NCBI RefSeq assembly: GCF_949628215.1 | Contig: NC_134288.1 | Span: 11,291,682 to 11,355,681 of the forward strand | Direction: 5' to 3' | Origin: Phalacrocorax aristotelis | Lineage: Eukaryota; Chordata; Aves; Suliformes; Phalacrocoracidae | DNA: 64,000 nt | Shown here: piece after piece, positions 24,026 through 36,600 of the stretch | How the letters are laid out: every line of letters starts with the position of its first letter | Numbering within the stretch: the first letter of the stretch is position 1 | Translations under genes and position numbers: made by a program | The notes under the pieces: generated by a model | Seen by the model: the letters and a program-made list of their open reading frames with translations, nothing else | What the model was told of the DNA's origin: nothing | Database searches by the model: none

Positions 24026-25404
24026 CCTGAAATCTCTGACCTCACAGGTTTTATCCCTGCCCTTCACACTGTCCTATTTTCTCGTATTTTTCTCACTTGG
24101 TTAGTATTTGTATTATTCCGCATCCAAGAACCCTTAACTGACATCATGCACCACTGTGCAAAAAGATGCACAGATACATAATAGATGTGATTTGCCTGAA
24201 AACTGTCTAAGTAAGCAAGAAATAGCACTATCTATTTTGCAGTTGGAGGTGCATGAAGGTACAGATCTATACATTATATACCTTAGGGCAGATGAAGGGC
24301 AGAAGGGACACAAGAAGAAGGAAGGCTGTGACAAACAAGGGACTGAGCTTGTGTCTCTGAATACAGACACAGACACACTGGTGAGTGGGATGGATGGGGA
24401 GTGCACACAGCAAAGTGACAAGACCTTGGTATCCTGATACCTGGAACAAATTGGCTCATCAGAGTTCAAAATGATTGGTGCTGCCCAAGAACCATCTGCT
24501 GTTTTTTGTATTCTAAACTCCAGCCCAACTTTAATCCAAAGTAAGAAAATGTCATTGGTCTCTTACTCATTTCCCACCACAAGAGCATCCTCAGCAAGGG
24601 CAGCTCGTGCTGTTCTTCAGATTTCTGTCACCCTGCAGCAGCTCATGATTTTCTGCAATGATTACTCACCAAGAACACCTCAGAATCAGTGGCTGAAGGA
24701 CCTGGGCTTGTAATCTATTCTGGGTAAGGAATCCATCTTTGTTAACTCTGTAAGCAGTCATGTGCAACCAAAGTCTTACATTAATAATAACTGGTCCCAC
24801 ATTCATTAAAATGGAGGCATAAGTCCAACACTCATTAAATGCAAGGGCCCAAATCCCATAAACATTCCTGGTCCTTAATTACAATAGACCAGAGAATAGA
24901 TAGCAGATAGTCATGTACTTTTTGACAGACAGTCATTCTGTATTACAAGGGCATAGGGAATACAGACCTTATTTGAATGCATCAGGAAACAGCAGCCTTC
25001 AGAAAAGCCTGAAGAAAATGTCTACCATATTATAATGATTTTTTTCCAGCTAATTTTCCACTTAAACAAGTGAGCAGTATCAGTTTAGAATCAGCTGAGA
25101 CTCTGATACTAGCTCCCAGTGCTTCCTTATCACATTTACAATAGCTCTTCCATACAGCTTGCTTAGAATTAGCATTCAGGAGCAGCAGCAATGCAGGCTC
25201 CCGAGCCAAGCACCTGTATATGATAGGAAATTAAAATCAGGAGCCAGAACTGAAAGCCAGATCTTGCATACAAGCAACTCAGTTCTCCAGAGATGTAGTA
25301 TAGGCTGGAGGATTTCATGCTGCATTGAGCATGAATGTAGCCTGATTTCTAGGTCTAAAACTGTTCTTATTAAAGGCATACAGAGCAAGAATAACCCGCA
25401 AGGT
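24026..25404. other. Intergenic DNA, nothing recognised
   Basis: Only short random frames occur. No splice-flanked exon or RNA gene is evident. Confidence 0.5.
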
Positions 25405-25500
25405 AGGATTCAGGGCTGGGGACTCTGCTTTGCCACAGATGAATCTTGATCAATCGCTTTGCTTCTTTGTCCCTTGGTTCCCTGTAAAATGAAAATGGCA
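25405..25500 (+). mobile_element. MIR-like SINE remnant
   Basis: The order of blocks resembles a tRNA-derived MIR element: GGATTCAGGGC...CTCTGCTTTGCCAC, then TTGATCAATCGCTTTGCTTC, then a pyrimidine-rich CCTTGGTTCCCTGTAAAATG, which mirrors the MIR CAGTTTCCTCATCTGTAAAATGG core end. It is old and diverged. Related amniote SINEs share this core, so the subfamily is uncertain. Confidence 0.5.
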
Positions 25501-27164
25501 GGTTTTCTTCATCCACCCTTCAGGCTGTGAGAAACTGAGATCATCTGGGTGGGTGGGAGAGGGCAGAGGAAGTATGAAGCAGAGTTGCTTGGGTAAGCTG
25601 TCCAAATAGTTATTTGAGTGGAAAATATGAAAAAGCCCCACAAAAAAAACCAACAACCAAACAAAAAACCCACTGGCTGAGATCACGGCTTTCTCTGTTT
25701 CTGAACGTGCATTAAGTCACCTGCATACAAAACCTCTATGCTTATCCTTTAATCCTTGTCTGGTCATGCAGACCAATCTAGCAGAACAGTTATCTGTTGC
25801 AGGCAGGCAGCTCACAACAGCTCCCAGGTCTTTGTGCCTGTTTCTCCCTCTGTTTGGAGCAGCGATGCTGATCACCCTGATCAAGCCTCTCATCACTGAC
25901 AGCGCCCATCAGCAGCAGCTCCCCAAATGGGGCTCTGCTGTCACTGGGCTCCAGCTGCAGCTGGTGTCTCTCCATCCCTCCCACCTACAGTGCCCCACCT
26001 CAGACACCTGGATGCTGCCACCATCTCGTAGGTCTTCCCTTAAACATATGCTAAAAAAACAAAAAGGCTGAGTTTTTTAATGCACAGCTGTTTTTACAGT
26101 GTCATAGACCATGAAAAAGTAAAAATCATGTCCACCTTGTAACCAGGTCCAAGGGCAAGGTACCTGCCTTGTAGCACTCTGTCCAGACCCCAGAGCAGCC
26201 TTCTCTCCTCTTAGAAGTAAGGAGCACCTGCTCCCGGTGTTTTAGCTGGGCACACCGCTGTGGGAGAGGGGGAGGCTGCAGCTTTTCTCCCCGGGGGGGC
26301 CAAATTGCTGAGCTGTGGTTTGCTCTGTGCTCTGAGAAAAGGAGCTCACAGGACTTTGTCCAGACTATGTCTTTTTTTTTGGCATGCCACCTTTGTAACC
26401 TGGGGTTCCACACTGTAACTGTAGGGTTTTCCTGTTGAACCCCAGGTCACAGACAGCAGAGCCTTGCTGGGGAGAAATTACTTTGTGGATTTGGGCTGCA
26501 CATCTGAGATGCCTGATTCCATCACACCATCGCAAGCAACAGGAAAGAGGATGGGGTGATGGGGTGTGCTTGTTGCGTTCAGGGCACAGCACTTGGATCC
26601 TAATCATTCAAGTTAGCCCAAAGGAAGCCTGTGACGAGCTGGTGGAGGTCAGACTTTCAGATGTTCACAGCTTACAGGACTCACTGAGCTGGGAAGAGTT
26701 TTATAGCACAAAGACCCAAACCCCGTCTTGGAAGAGTGAGACAGGAGCCATGTTAGTGCTGAAAGACAGATGTATTAATCTTCTTCTCACACCTTCCCAA
26801 GCAGGGTTGAAATATTTGCCAATCCTTAGTTTATAAGGGGTAGATAAGAGTCTGGAAAAACAAGATTATGTTCACTGAACACTTCAAAGAGAAGTGGCAA
26901 CAGTTTCGTGCAGCAAAATCAGCTCTGCCTTCCCTGTGCGTGCAGCCGGAGCCCATTGAGAGGGGAAGCGAGATCTGCCCCAGCCAAAAGCATCAAAGGG
27001 ACTGCCCCCGTCCCTATCGCTGGGACGGCTTCACCTGGCAGTCCCTGCCATCGCACACTCAGCCACCTCCACAAGGCACACTGCAAGCACTGCAGCAGCT
27101 TTCTCCTTCAGAAATATTATATCTGCATTTCACTTCTCCCTGGCATTTTCTTTTCATTCCAGAT

Positions 27165-27350
27165 GGCACGTGATTAGAGTCCTAATCAGCTATTAGCTTA
27201 TCAACACCATCCCTAAGTACTGACCAACCCATAGTAAGGAAAAGCAAAAGGGAAGAAAAAGCCATTCAGTGGATTGGCTCATTTAGCTGATAAGGGTTTG
27301 CATGAAACAATTAACTGGAATCCTCTTAATTGGTATTTTGTAGTGAAGGT
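27165..27350. promoter_or_regulatory. Candidate regulatory patch with a short palindrome
   Basis: TGATTAG (27171-27177) and CTAATCA (27182-27188) form a perfect 7-bp inverted repeat with a 4-nt spacer, immediately after a CACGTG E-box at 27168-27173. Further GATAAG, AATTAA and TTAATTGG motifs follow to about 27340. The cluster is suggestive of an enhancer but is unproven. Confidence 0.25.
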
Positions 27351-28463
27351 CACCTTGGAGGAAAAATCATTGTGGGAAGGGGAGTTATAACGTGAGGGAA
27401 AAAAATATTGAAAAGGATTTGGGTTCATTCTTTCATCTTAAGCAAACAAAACAAAGTAAAAAAAAATTTTTATTTGTGTCCAACTGCTATTCCCACTTCA
27501 CAGGCTCTGAGTTACCCTACCATGCACAGTCTGAGGTGTATCAAAACCTCGTTTGGTTCCAGCAAGATCTTTCAGTCACATCCACGGATTGTCAAAAAGC
27601 AGCTGAATGTCACTGTACTCACTGGAATGACACTGATTTGTATCCCTTTGATGATCTGGCCCTACCTGTACCAGGCATGATGCAGAAAGGGGTTGGAGAA
27701 GTTGAGGTGATCAGAATGATACTTCAAGAAAATTGGAAGCCAGCTAAGACAGCAGAATACAATGAGAAGGTAATGAGGCATTTAGGGAGGCAGAGTAGAG
27801 GGAGAACATCCTATCCTGAAGGGATACGAAGGAAAGGGCTGGATTAGAGTGCTGAAATACAGATATAAACCTGGTTTGGATGTGCCTCATTCAGTATGAG
27901 AAAGACTCATCCCATTAAAAAAAAAAATAGACATTTGCTCAATGCTTGGAGCAAGGAGTAACACTGAGCAACGGCATCTGTCGCCGCCACAGTGAGCAGG
28001 GCTCCTTACCCCAAAAGTTGCACTGAAGTTAAATACCGGAGTGAGCTCTAGAGTCCTTCCAGAACCAGGAGCAACCTGCCTTGAGCTATATTTAGGTTGT
28101 GAAGTGAAATGGAGAAAATATTCTTCTTTTTTGCATCACAGGTTTGCCTCTTCTCCACCCCAACATAAATTTGGGGCAGTTCAAGTTCTTGAATGTGCTG
28201 CGAGCTTTTCCCAGGCGCTGCTGCTCTGTTCATGTGCTCCAGTGTGACAGCACTGTGTGTGCTAACACACAGGTTCTCCTTTCTGGAGGCAACTCCGCAA
28301 GGACAAACACTTCCCTTTACCAATTATTTCCTCCTCATTACAACTTGGAAATCTATTTATTGCCAAATTGTCTATCTTCAGCCGGGCTACATTTAGAATC
28401 ACTCCCTGCTGCCCTTTCCTAAATATAAAATCACTCCTGCTATAGTTAGAAATGTATTTAATT

Positions 28464-28480
28464 TTCCTGTATTACAGGAA
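28464..28480. repeat. 17-bp palindrome
   Basis: TTCCTGT at 28464-28470 and ACAGGAA at 28474-28480 are exact reverse complements around a 3-nt centre. The arms contain ETS-like GGAA cores in opposed orientation. No function is assigned. Confidence 0.55.
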
Positions 28481-31400
28481 CTAATCTAAAATTCACCACA
28501 ATCTGAGGATTATTCCTATCTCTCCTCTTGTTGGATCTTGTTATAATAAAAAAAGAAAGTAAATCTCAGACTACTTTTGAAAGAGATAATGGATTTGTGT
28601 AACCTAGGTCCTTTGCAGCACCAATAGAAGCTTTGTATTATACATAGCTGACTAGTTTCTCAGGATGTCAGACAAATCAGATCAAGCTCTACAGGTAGAA
28701 TGAATGTATTCATGAGGTTTTTTATTCATACATGGCTGCACGGACACGGCACTGATAGTACAGCATCGCTCAGCAGGCACTGAAGGCGCAGGAGATGACA
28801 CCGCACATCTTAGGTCTCTCTGACAATGTCCAGGGGGGTCAGACTTTTGCACAGCCCCTTCTGGGCAGGCTCTGCCTTAGGCCCCAACCAGGCAGGGTTC
28901 ATGTTTCATTTGCTATCAGAACAGTCCTGTAAATAGGATCTTTGGCTAACCCTTCAGATGGCTGATCCTGGCCTCCTTCCCAGCCTCTGTAACTGCCCAA
29001 GCATCCCTAGGTCAGAAATTAGTACTGGCCTGTCCCTGAAGGATGTTGTTTGGCTGTTTATGCCAGGATGGAAAGTTTAGGGTTGAAGCTATGAGATATT
29101 CCACATTTTGGGCAGCCTGGGAAGCTGGTTTCCTCACTCTAATCTGCTTATTACATGTGTTTATATTTATAATGCTGAATTACTTGTAATCAAGAAGAAG
29201 GGCAGTGAGGTGGCAAAGTGACCTCCCTTCCCCTGCCCTATTTCCCATGATCCTGTGAAAGGACGATCCAACAAGTTGCCAGACAGAGATCATTGACACC
29301 GTGGCTTGGGTTATTTACCAAAAACCAGCTCTCTGGCATGTGAAGGGAGGAGACGTTAGTGAGTCTGTGAAAGGAAGAAGACAGCTGAGGGGCTGAGGAA
29401 TTTTAGCCAGCTGTGAAACCTTTTTCTTTCCTGGAGGCAGGGTGAAGACCTTCATACATGCTTAGAGTTGCCCCAGGTCTTCCTCTACTGAAATCGAGAG
29501 GAATTGTTAGCACTGAATGGGAGCTTTTCCTGGGGAGGATTGCCTGCTTTTGAAAATCCTATACACTTTTTTATCTTTGTAATTATTGTTTTAAATAAAG
29601 GTGGTGGGAGATCCCACTGAGAAACTGTCTGGGCTGCTCAACAAGAAGAACATGACAAGGGAGAGTGTATTCTCTGTGCAGGGTATTTCTTTGTTTGTTT
29701 TAACTATTAAACCTCAGATGAAGGTCCATATTTCACATATTACCAAAACCTGCATTTTCCATCTTGCAGTAAACAGGTATTTAATTTCGAGTAAGTAAAC
29801 CAAAACTTCACCAAACCTCCCCCTTCTCTGACAGTAACTTTGTGGCGAAATTCCGCGCTGAGCCCAATTCCCAGGTCAGCGTGCACTTTGTATTGACAAC
29901 TCCCGTTATCAAAAAAGGAGGAAGAAAGCAGTAATCTGAGCGGAAACACTTTGTATGAGTCTATTACTGTTTGATTGCTGATGCCCAGAAAGAGGATGGT
30001 GATAATGTACTATTGCTGAAGGCTCTACACAGCCTGGAGAGGAGGGCATCGATACGACAGCTGAAGCAGTGAGGCACGAGTGTGAGCACCAAAACCCGAC
30101 ACATCTGCCAGTACCTTTCCATCGTACCTTTTACACTTAAAAACAAAATAATGAGAGAGACTGTGAGGATATGTAGTATAGCTTAACTCAGTGCAGATGT
30201 GATCACTGGTTCTATTACGTGCATTTCCTTTACAGAAGTGACATCTCCAGGGGTACCAACCAATGCACCGCTATCCCCCATAACTACATTATGAGTCTAA
30301 AGCAAACAACACCTTCCAGAAAAGATGGCAGAAAACCCTTCTCCAAAAAAACCCTCACAAGCTGGTTGTGTTTGTGATACTTGTTAAGCAAATATTAGTG
30401 GGCAGGATGGGACCGCCTAGCTCACTCCACCTTGTAAGTAAATCCACTCAACGTATCAACGCTAGGCCAGAAGGAAGGAAGTTTGAATGTAGAGTGTCTA
30501 CTCCTTTTTGAGGATAACATGCCTGACTTTTCTTAAAAATATTCAGCATATTTAAATGTGTTTAATAACCACATCTGAAACCTAAAGTAAGAGACCATGA
30601 ATCTTTCTCTTTCACTGGTAAAAGCTAATCAAAATATAAGATGAAATGCATTGTAGTATCTTAAATGAGAACCACCAGGGAAAATCGTATGCCCTTAAAT
30701 TTAAAAATATGTCTAATCAGAGCTAGCTGCTAAGAAAGGCATTATTACACTGTCTGAGAAATTGCCAATATTGGTGCATTTTTCTCTTCTCCAGCAAGAC
30801 TGACAGTGGCTTTGGTCAATGCCATTAGACTAAGGCTCCTGGAAGACTTTGAAATTATTTTCTTCCAGAATGAAAGGGAATGAGTCAGATCAAAGTTGAA
30901 TAATGCAGACTAAAAAGCCCCTCTTTTCCTCTTCCACTTCCTAATTAAGATTAGTATGTTATCCCCGTGAAGACAGAGGTTCAGAAAAACCAAGAAATGG
31001 AAGTGCTGCAAATACAGGGCCAGAACCTTTCTTCACTAATTGAAGCTTTTCAAGTAGCCTCCACAAGCCATGAAGAGACAAATTACCCTCCAAGACTGGG
31101 CGAGTAGGAAGAGGAGGATTGCTAAAGACAAAAGCAGCAGGAGGAGAAAGGGAAAATAAAATATTCTGAATCATATTTTTGATGAGAAGTTTCCAATTCC
31201 CTTTATCACCCTATACAAACTTTCCAGCTCTATGTGGATTGAGATTGTGCCGTTCACCCTCATCCTCAGCTTGAACACCAAACCGAGCCATTTCCAGTGT
31301 GTGGCTTTAAAGCAGCCTTTAAAGGAAAAAACAGACTGTCATTCTGGGACAGTTTAGGGCTTTTGCATATGAATATGGTAATTTCTTCCAGGACAAACTC

Positions 31401-33496
31401 AGTGCTGTTAAAACTGAGCAGCTGAAGAGGCAGAAGATCTAAGATGCTGCCTTTCTTTGCAGGCAAAATTTAGGGAGTGGCGGCAGTGTTGGGTGCTGTG
31501 GACCTGCCTGGCTCTGCTGAGGGGTTTGCCTCTTTGCTTGTGCTCTGCTTGCTTGGCAGAACAACTTGTCACAGCACACCAGAGCATCCCAGGGACTGCT
31601 CAAAACTGTGCCAGGGTCAGCCTGGCCTCTGCCTGGCTCAGGATACAAACAACCAAGAAAACTGTGTTTTGCAGTATTTTACTTAAATTGTGGTTTAGTT
31701 CTTTTCTCCTGATGTCTCAAATCATTGCTACTGTGCCATACTGCATCTCTTGCACAAAAGCTGACCCCCGATTCCTCTGCTTCTAGCATCTGGCAAGTAT
31801 TAAATGGTGGCCTCGTAAAAGTGAGGTGAGCCAAGAGGATAAATAATTATCCTCTAGTGTGGTGAAAAGGGCTGGGGGAAGGGAGCAAGAGATTAAAATA
31901 ATCTTTTTGGAAAATGGATCAAAAAGCTCTAAGCGGAGATTATCCACAACCCAAGCCAGGCCCAATGCTATACGTTAAATAAATAAAAAACCCCACTATT
32001 AAAATGAAAAGTCAGAAGATTGACATAAACCCCATGGAAATTCATGGCTAGCTCACTCTCTGGCTGTTTAGACCTAACAGCATCATCAGAATGACAACAG
32101 ACAGATTAGACTCAGCAGGGCGCCTTTTGAATCTGTTCCACTAATCACCTCCTCCCATAGCCTTATTATTATCTTGTGTGGGTGAAATCAGCTTGTTCCC
32201 AGTACATCCCCATACATGGCTACCAGGAAACTCTGGTAGGGCTTTTCCACTTTTGCCACTGGTGACAGATAAGGGCAATCTGTCTTTAAAGGATGCCAAG
32301 GGCACAGAAGTTGCACAACAGATAATGAGTAGATGGTTCAGTGATTGTCAAATTCATGACAACGGGGTGTTTTTCTACTTCTTATAGCATAAGAGAAGAA
32401 AACCATGGAGAAAGTGTGCAATTATCAGCTCATCTTTGTCTCCAGAACTGATGCTGGGGAAACCCAACAGGGCCAGCAAGGCATATGGGGACACAGAGAT
32501 GGGCAGGGTGAATTTGTGGGGACGGGCAGGAGCTGAGAGGGTTTTTGTGTCACCAGGAGAATCACCAGCAGAGACTCCCATGCCTTTGTACCACGAAGAA
32601 AACCCAGTATCTGTAAAGTGAGGATGCACCTACCACTGCTCGTCACTCCTGACCAGATCTCTGATCCCAAAGAGAGTGAAGGGGGCAGTTCAGACACTTG
32701 GGGGAGGAAGAGAAATGCAAAAATGTTGCATACTTCAATTTCTAGTTTCCCCAAGAAAGGATAACTATTTCATGACTCTTCTTGCTTAAAATAAAATGCT
32801 GTGTGTCAGAGAGAAACTGCCAGCCAGTTCAAGTGGGCAATGTTGAAAGATGTAGATGGTGGTCTTCAAGGTAGAATTCCATGGCATAGAGTGACTGATA
32901 AAGGATGCTGGCATCAAGGTGACAAGTGACCATTCAAGAACCGCTTGGCTGAAAGCTCAAATGCCCCAATTTTTTTTTCCCTGTAATGTGATTACAGTTA
33001 CACAAATGGAATGGGCCAGCCCCATGGAATTTCTTTGCATGCGTGTAGTGGGAAGAGGAATAGAGGGGCTGCTTGTCGTCCAGCCTGTGGTCCATGCGGG
33101 CAGAGGGAAACAAAGCTGAATGTTCATTTTATGTTATTGGATCGTTTCTCCTCCTTCTCATCTCCCTGCCTCACTGCTGTTTTCATCTGCTAGCATCAGA
33201 TCATCTTCTAGGCACAGATTCAGTCCAAAGCTAGGGCAGCTCATCTGCATCCCTTTTTCGCTTGAGAAGTAAATATGGCCCTTCTCCCCTGGCAGTGCTG
33301 AGTCATTATTTTGCCATAAAGGACAGTCTGTTCTGCAGAAGGAAAACGGGTCTCAGAGGGGCATTTTTCTATGCTTTGTCAGACACTGAATTTGTATAGA
33401 CATGCACGTATAGAGAAAAGGCAGTGTAGGTCCCAGCAGGGGCGAGGAGAAAGCAGAACAAAAGCTCAGACGTCAGAAAGGATTTAGAGTGATCGG

Positions 33497-33625
33497 GAAA
33501 TGAAAGGAAGGACAATTTGAGATGGGGAGAGGGAAAGGGAGATGAGAGAGGGGGTCAAATGCTGGGAAAGATGGAAAGAAAAGAAAGGGAATGGAGGAGG
33601 GGGGAGGGGAGACAGAAAGTGAGAT
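33497..33625 (+). repeat. Polypurine (GA-rich) tract
   Basis: About 130 nt of the + strand is overwhelmingly A and G, with a few pyrimidine interruptions. It includes a GGAGGAGGGGGGAGGGGAG core at 33593-33611. The complement gives a spurious Pro/Ser/Phe-rich frame. Such tracts can adopt triplex or G-quadruplex forms and often arise as decayed GGAA/GA microsatellites. Confidence 0.8.
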
Positions 33626-36600
33626 TGCAAAATGATTAAGACCAAACAAGTAAAAGGCTGTGTTGTGGGGGGTGAGAGGACCCAGAGTTTCAGCAGAAAG
33701 AGCCCAACAGGTACATCTGGATGGGGCTGATCTCCCTTTGATGCCAAGCCCAACCTGGTCTGTAGGTACAACCAGGGTAACAGCTATTTTTAATGACCTG
33801 CTGTTTCAGGGCTATGCATTGGGATGCAGAGGCCAAAGTTTAATTCCCACCTTCTTCCCTTTTCCCTAGGGAAATCCACAGCCCCTTCATCTTCCAAAAC
33901 ACCATCTCTGCCCAAAGCAGGGGTACAGCAAGATGCCATCCTTCCCTGGGATTCACAGCACAGCTGGAAGAAAACCCTTTAGGGCAACTGAGCCCCCTTT
34001 GCCCTCAGAAGTGACACATTTATTTTATAAAGAAGACTTTTTCCCTACCTGTTTTCACATTGCCTAGGACAGCAAAACCCTGCCTTTCATCTCTTGAGAC
34101 ATAAATAAATGGAGGTGTTTCTCCCTCACTTGTTATTTTGTACTGAATTAAAATGAGATTCCTGGATTATGTATGAAAAGATATCTTAAAGGTAAGAGCC
34201 TGTGCAAAGAGTGGGGAACAGGGAAGTCTGTGCACTGTTCACAAGGCAAGGCAATAGGCTCAAGGTCAGTAAATCAATCACCACCCAGGAGACAGAAAAG
34301 AAATTGGACAAAGAAGAGTCTCTCTGACATGCAGATCCTAAACACAGTCTTTTGGCGTGGCTCCAGTGACAAAAATAAAAGGTTTCATTCCCTGCAGCAC
34401 CCTGGATGTTTCTCCTTTCAGCACCTGGGCAATTCTTCTTCCCACAGTCAAGACAGATTTCATAATCCATCATTACACTTACTTGAACTTCTTGCCCATC
34501 CATCACACATGTCAGCACTCGCAGTAACGTGGACCTCACACTTCACATCCCTCGGATGCATCCTTCTCCTCACAGGGCTGACTTGCCCTCAGGTTTCTGT
34601 CCACAGCATGTCAGCACCATAAGTTGTTATTGCAGAGTGAGAACTTGGGTCTGCTGAGATAGCCCAGCAACTCTCTCTTCCACCCTTTACCTTCAGCACT
34701 GTATAACTCTAACTTTCATCTAACAACTAAAAAAACAATAATTTGTTGCTGCTTTTTGGTTTTTTTGCCAAGACTAGGTTGAAATATTTTATTGACATGA
34801 ATTCCATCTAACATATGTGTAGGTATTTAAAATCCTAGCCTGCCTGCTCTCTGCTAAGAATAGCTCCTGTTGACATCAGCCACACTAATTTTATGTGCAA
34901 GTGAATCCAAATGTCCCCCCAAAATGTAAAAAAATCAGCAGGCACAGTGTTTGCAGGAATCTGTAGAGCCATCCAGGTAAAATATATGGGAGATTTATTG
35001 TCCAAATGCCTGTTGTTATATAAAGCTGGTGCAACTCTTTCATATCCTGTGAGAATATGATTCATAAGACCATATCACTGCAGCAAGACTCAAACGTGTC
35101 ATACAATTAAATGTGATTAACCTTCTTCCCCAAATCAATTCAGTCATTTCAACTCATTTTAGCCATTTTTGAGCATGACTGTGGGAAAAAAAAAAAGGTT
35201 ATTTTAAGGAACGGCTAACTACGGGGGGAGAGGGAGAAACATCTTCGTTTGTCATCAGAACAAATTAGCCGCCCAATAGACGGCAAAGACTCAATTGGGC
35301 ATTGATGCTGTCTGAAACCTGTGGTCAGGACACAGCCAGCTCTCCAACTGCTGTGACCAAGTGGATTTTTGCTGGTCACGCAGCAGCATTAGAGAAGGAG
35401 ATGCTGACCTGTGGTGAGCGTTGCTTCAGACAAAGCCAAGGGGGTCCTGCTCAGGCTGCTTCAGGATTTGGCTGGGTTTTACCCTTTCTGCTTCTTCCAT
35501 TATACTGGTTTCTCTCTGTCTGAAGGAAGAGCAAGCCTTGTATCCCACTGACAAGATGACGTGTGCAAAGTTCAGCCAGTCCAGATGACATGGAAAGACT
35601 GTTGTTCCAGCAAATCCCACACGGGTATGCTGCTTCAGGGTAAGAGCCAGAGACCAGACCCAAAAAAATGAAAAGCACAACTGCATTTCCAGCTGGAACA
35701 GCAGCTTGCTCTGCTTCCATTTTTTTTTTTTTTGCCCTTGATCAAAGTCAAGCCCTTGTTAAGAAAAAAATCTTGCCAACCGCTAAGGCGTGAGTATCTG
35801 AGAGCTGCCACAGCCTTTATTTTCCAAGGTGAATAATGATAAGTGATGAATATTTGACCAGGGGACAACTTACTTCAGAATACCAATTCTTTTTTAGCTA
35901 TCATCAAAAAGTATATTTGCAATGGGTTTAACAGTGCCCTCCTCTGCCATTCCAGGAGGGAAACCCTGGACAAATTTGTACTGTTAAATCTAAAAAAGTA
36001 ACACGAGAGTGATATGGAAACAGGGATCCAGTAGTCCTCTGTGTGTGTGAGAAATCGTAAGTGTTGCTGTGCAGAAAAAGAGCTAATTTCCTACCAAGAG
36101 CAGTTGCCTGTTCATTGACATGTGCAGATGCTCAGGGCAACATGGGGGAGATCAGGGACCCGTGCATTGTAATGAAGAGTAGATTTGGGGTGGCTTCCTC
36201 ATTCTCCATGCACATGCTTCTCTTCTCCATGCCTCCCCGAGTGAATCTTTAAGCCTGCAGTAACTTGCCGCTGCCCAAACACTGTTAGAAAGGTTTGGGA
36301 ACAGATAACCCACTGCACTCCCTCCTTCCCCCATCCACTCCCACACATCTTGAAAGACAACATGGCATAGTTTGCAAGCAAAAGTAGCTGGGAGAGTGTG
36401 CAAGCCACATCTAATGACACCACTCAGTCCCTAAATGGTTGTCACTCCCGTTACAGAATTAGTCCTGACAAGGAGTCATTATCCCTGCAGTAAACACATG
36501 CAGAGCGAGCAGCAGGCTGTCCATGCTGAGAGATGCTCCCGACTTTATTCCTTTGATGGTGCTGCTGAAAAGCAGGCTGATGCTTGTCACCTTGATGAGA

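Larger units (their letters stand above)
25501..33496. other. Intergenic DNA, mostly featureless
   Basis: Apart from the motif patch and palindrome listed within it, this block shows no exon-like frame, RNA gene or repeat family that I can recognise. Base composition is ordinary for bird intergenic sequence. Confidence 0.5.
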
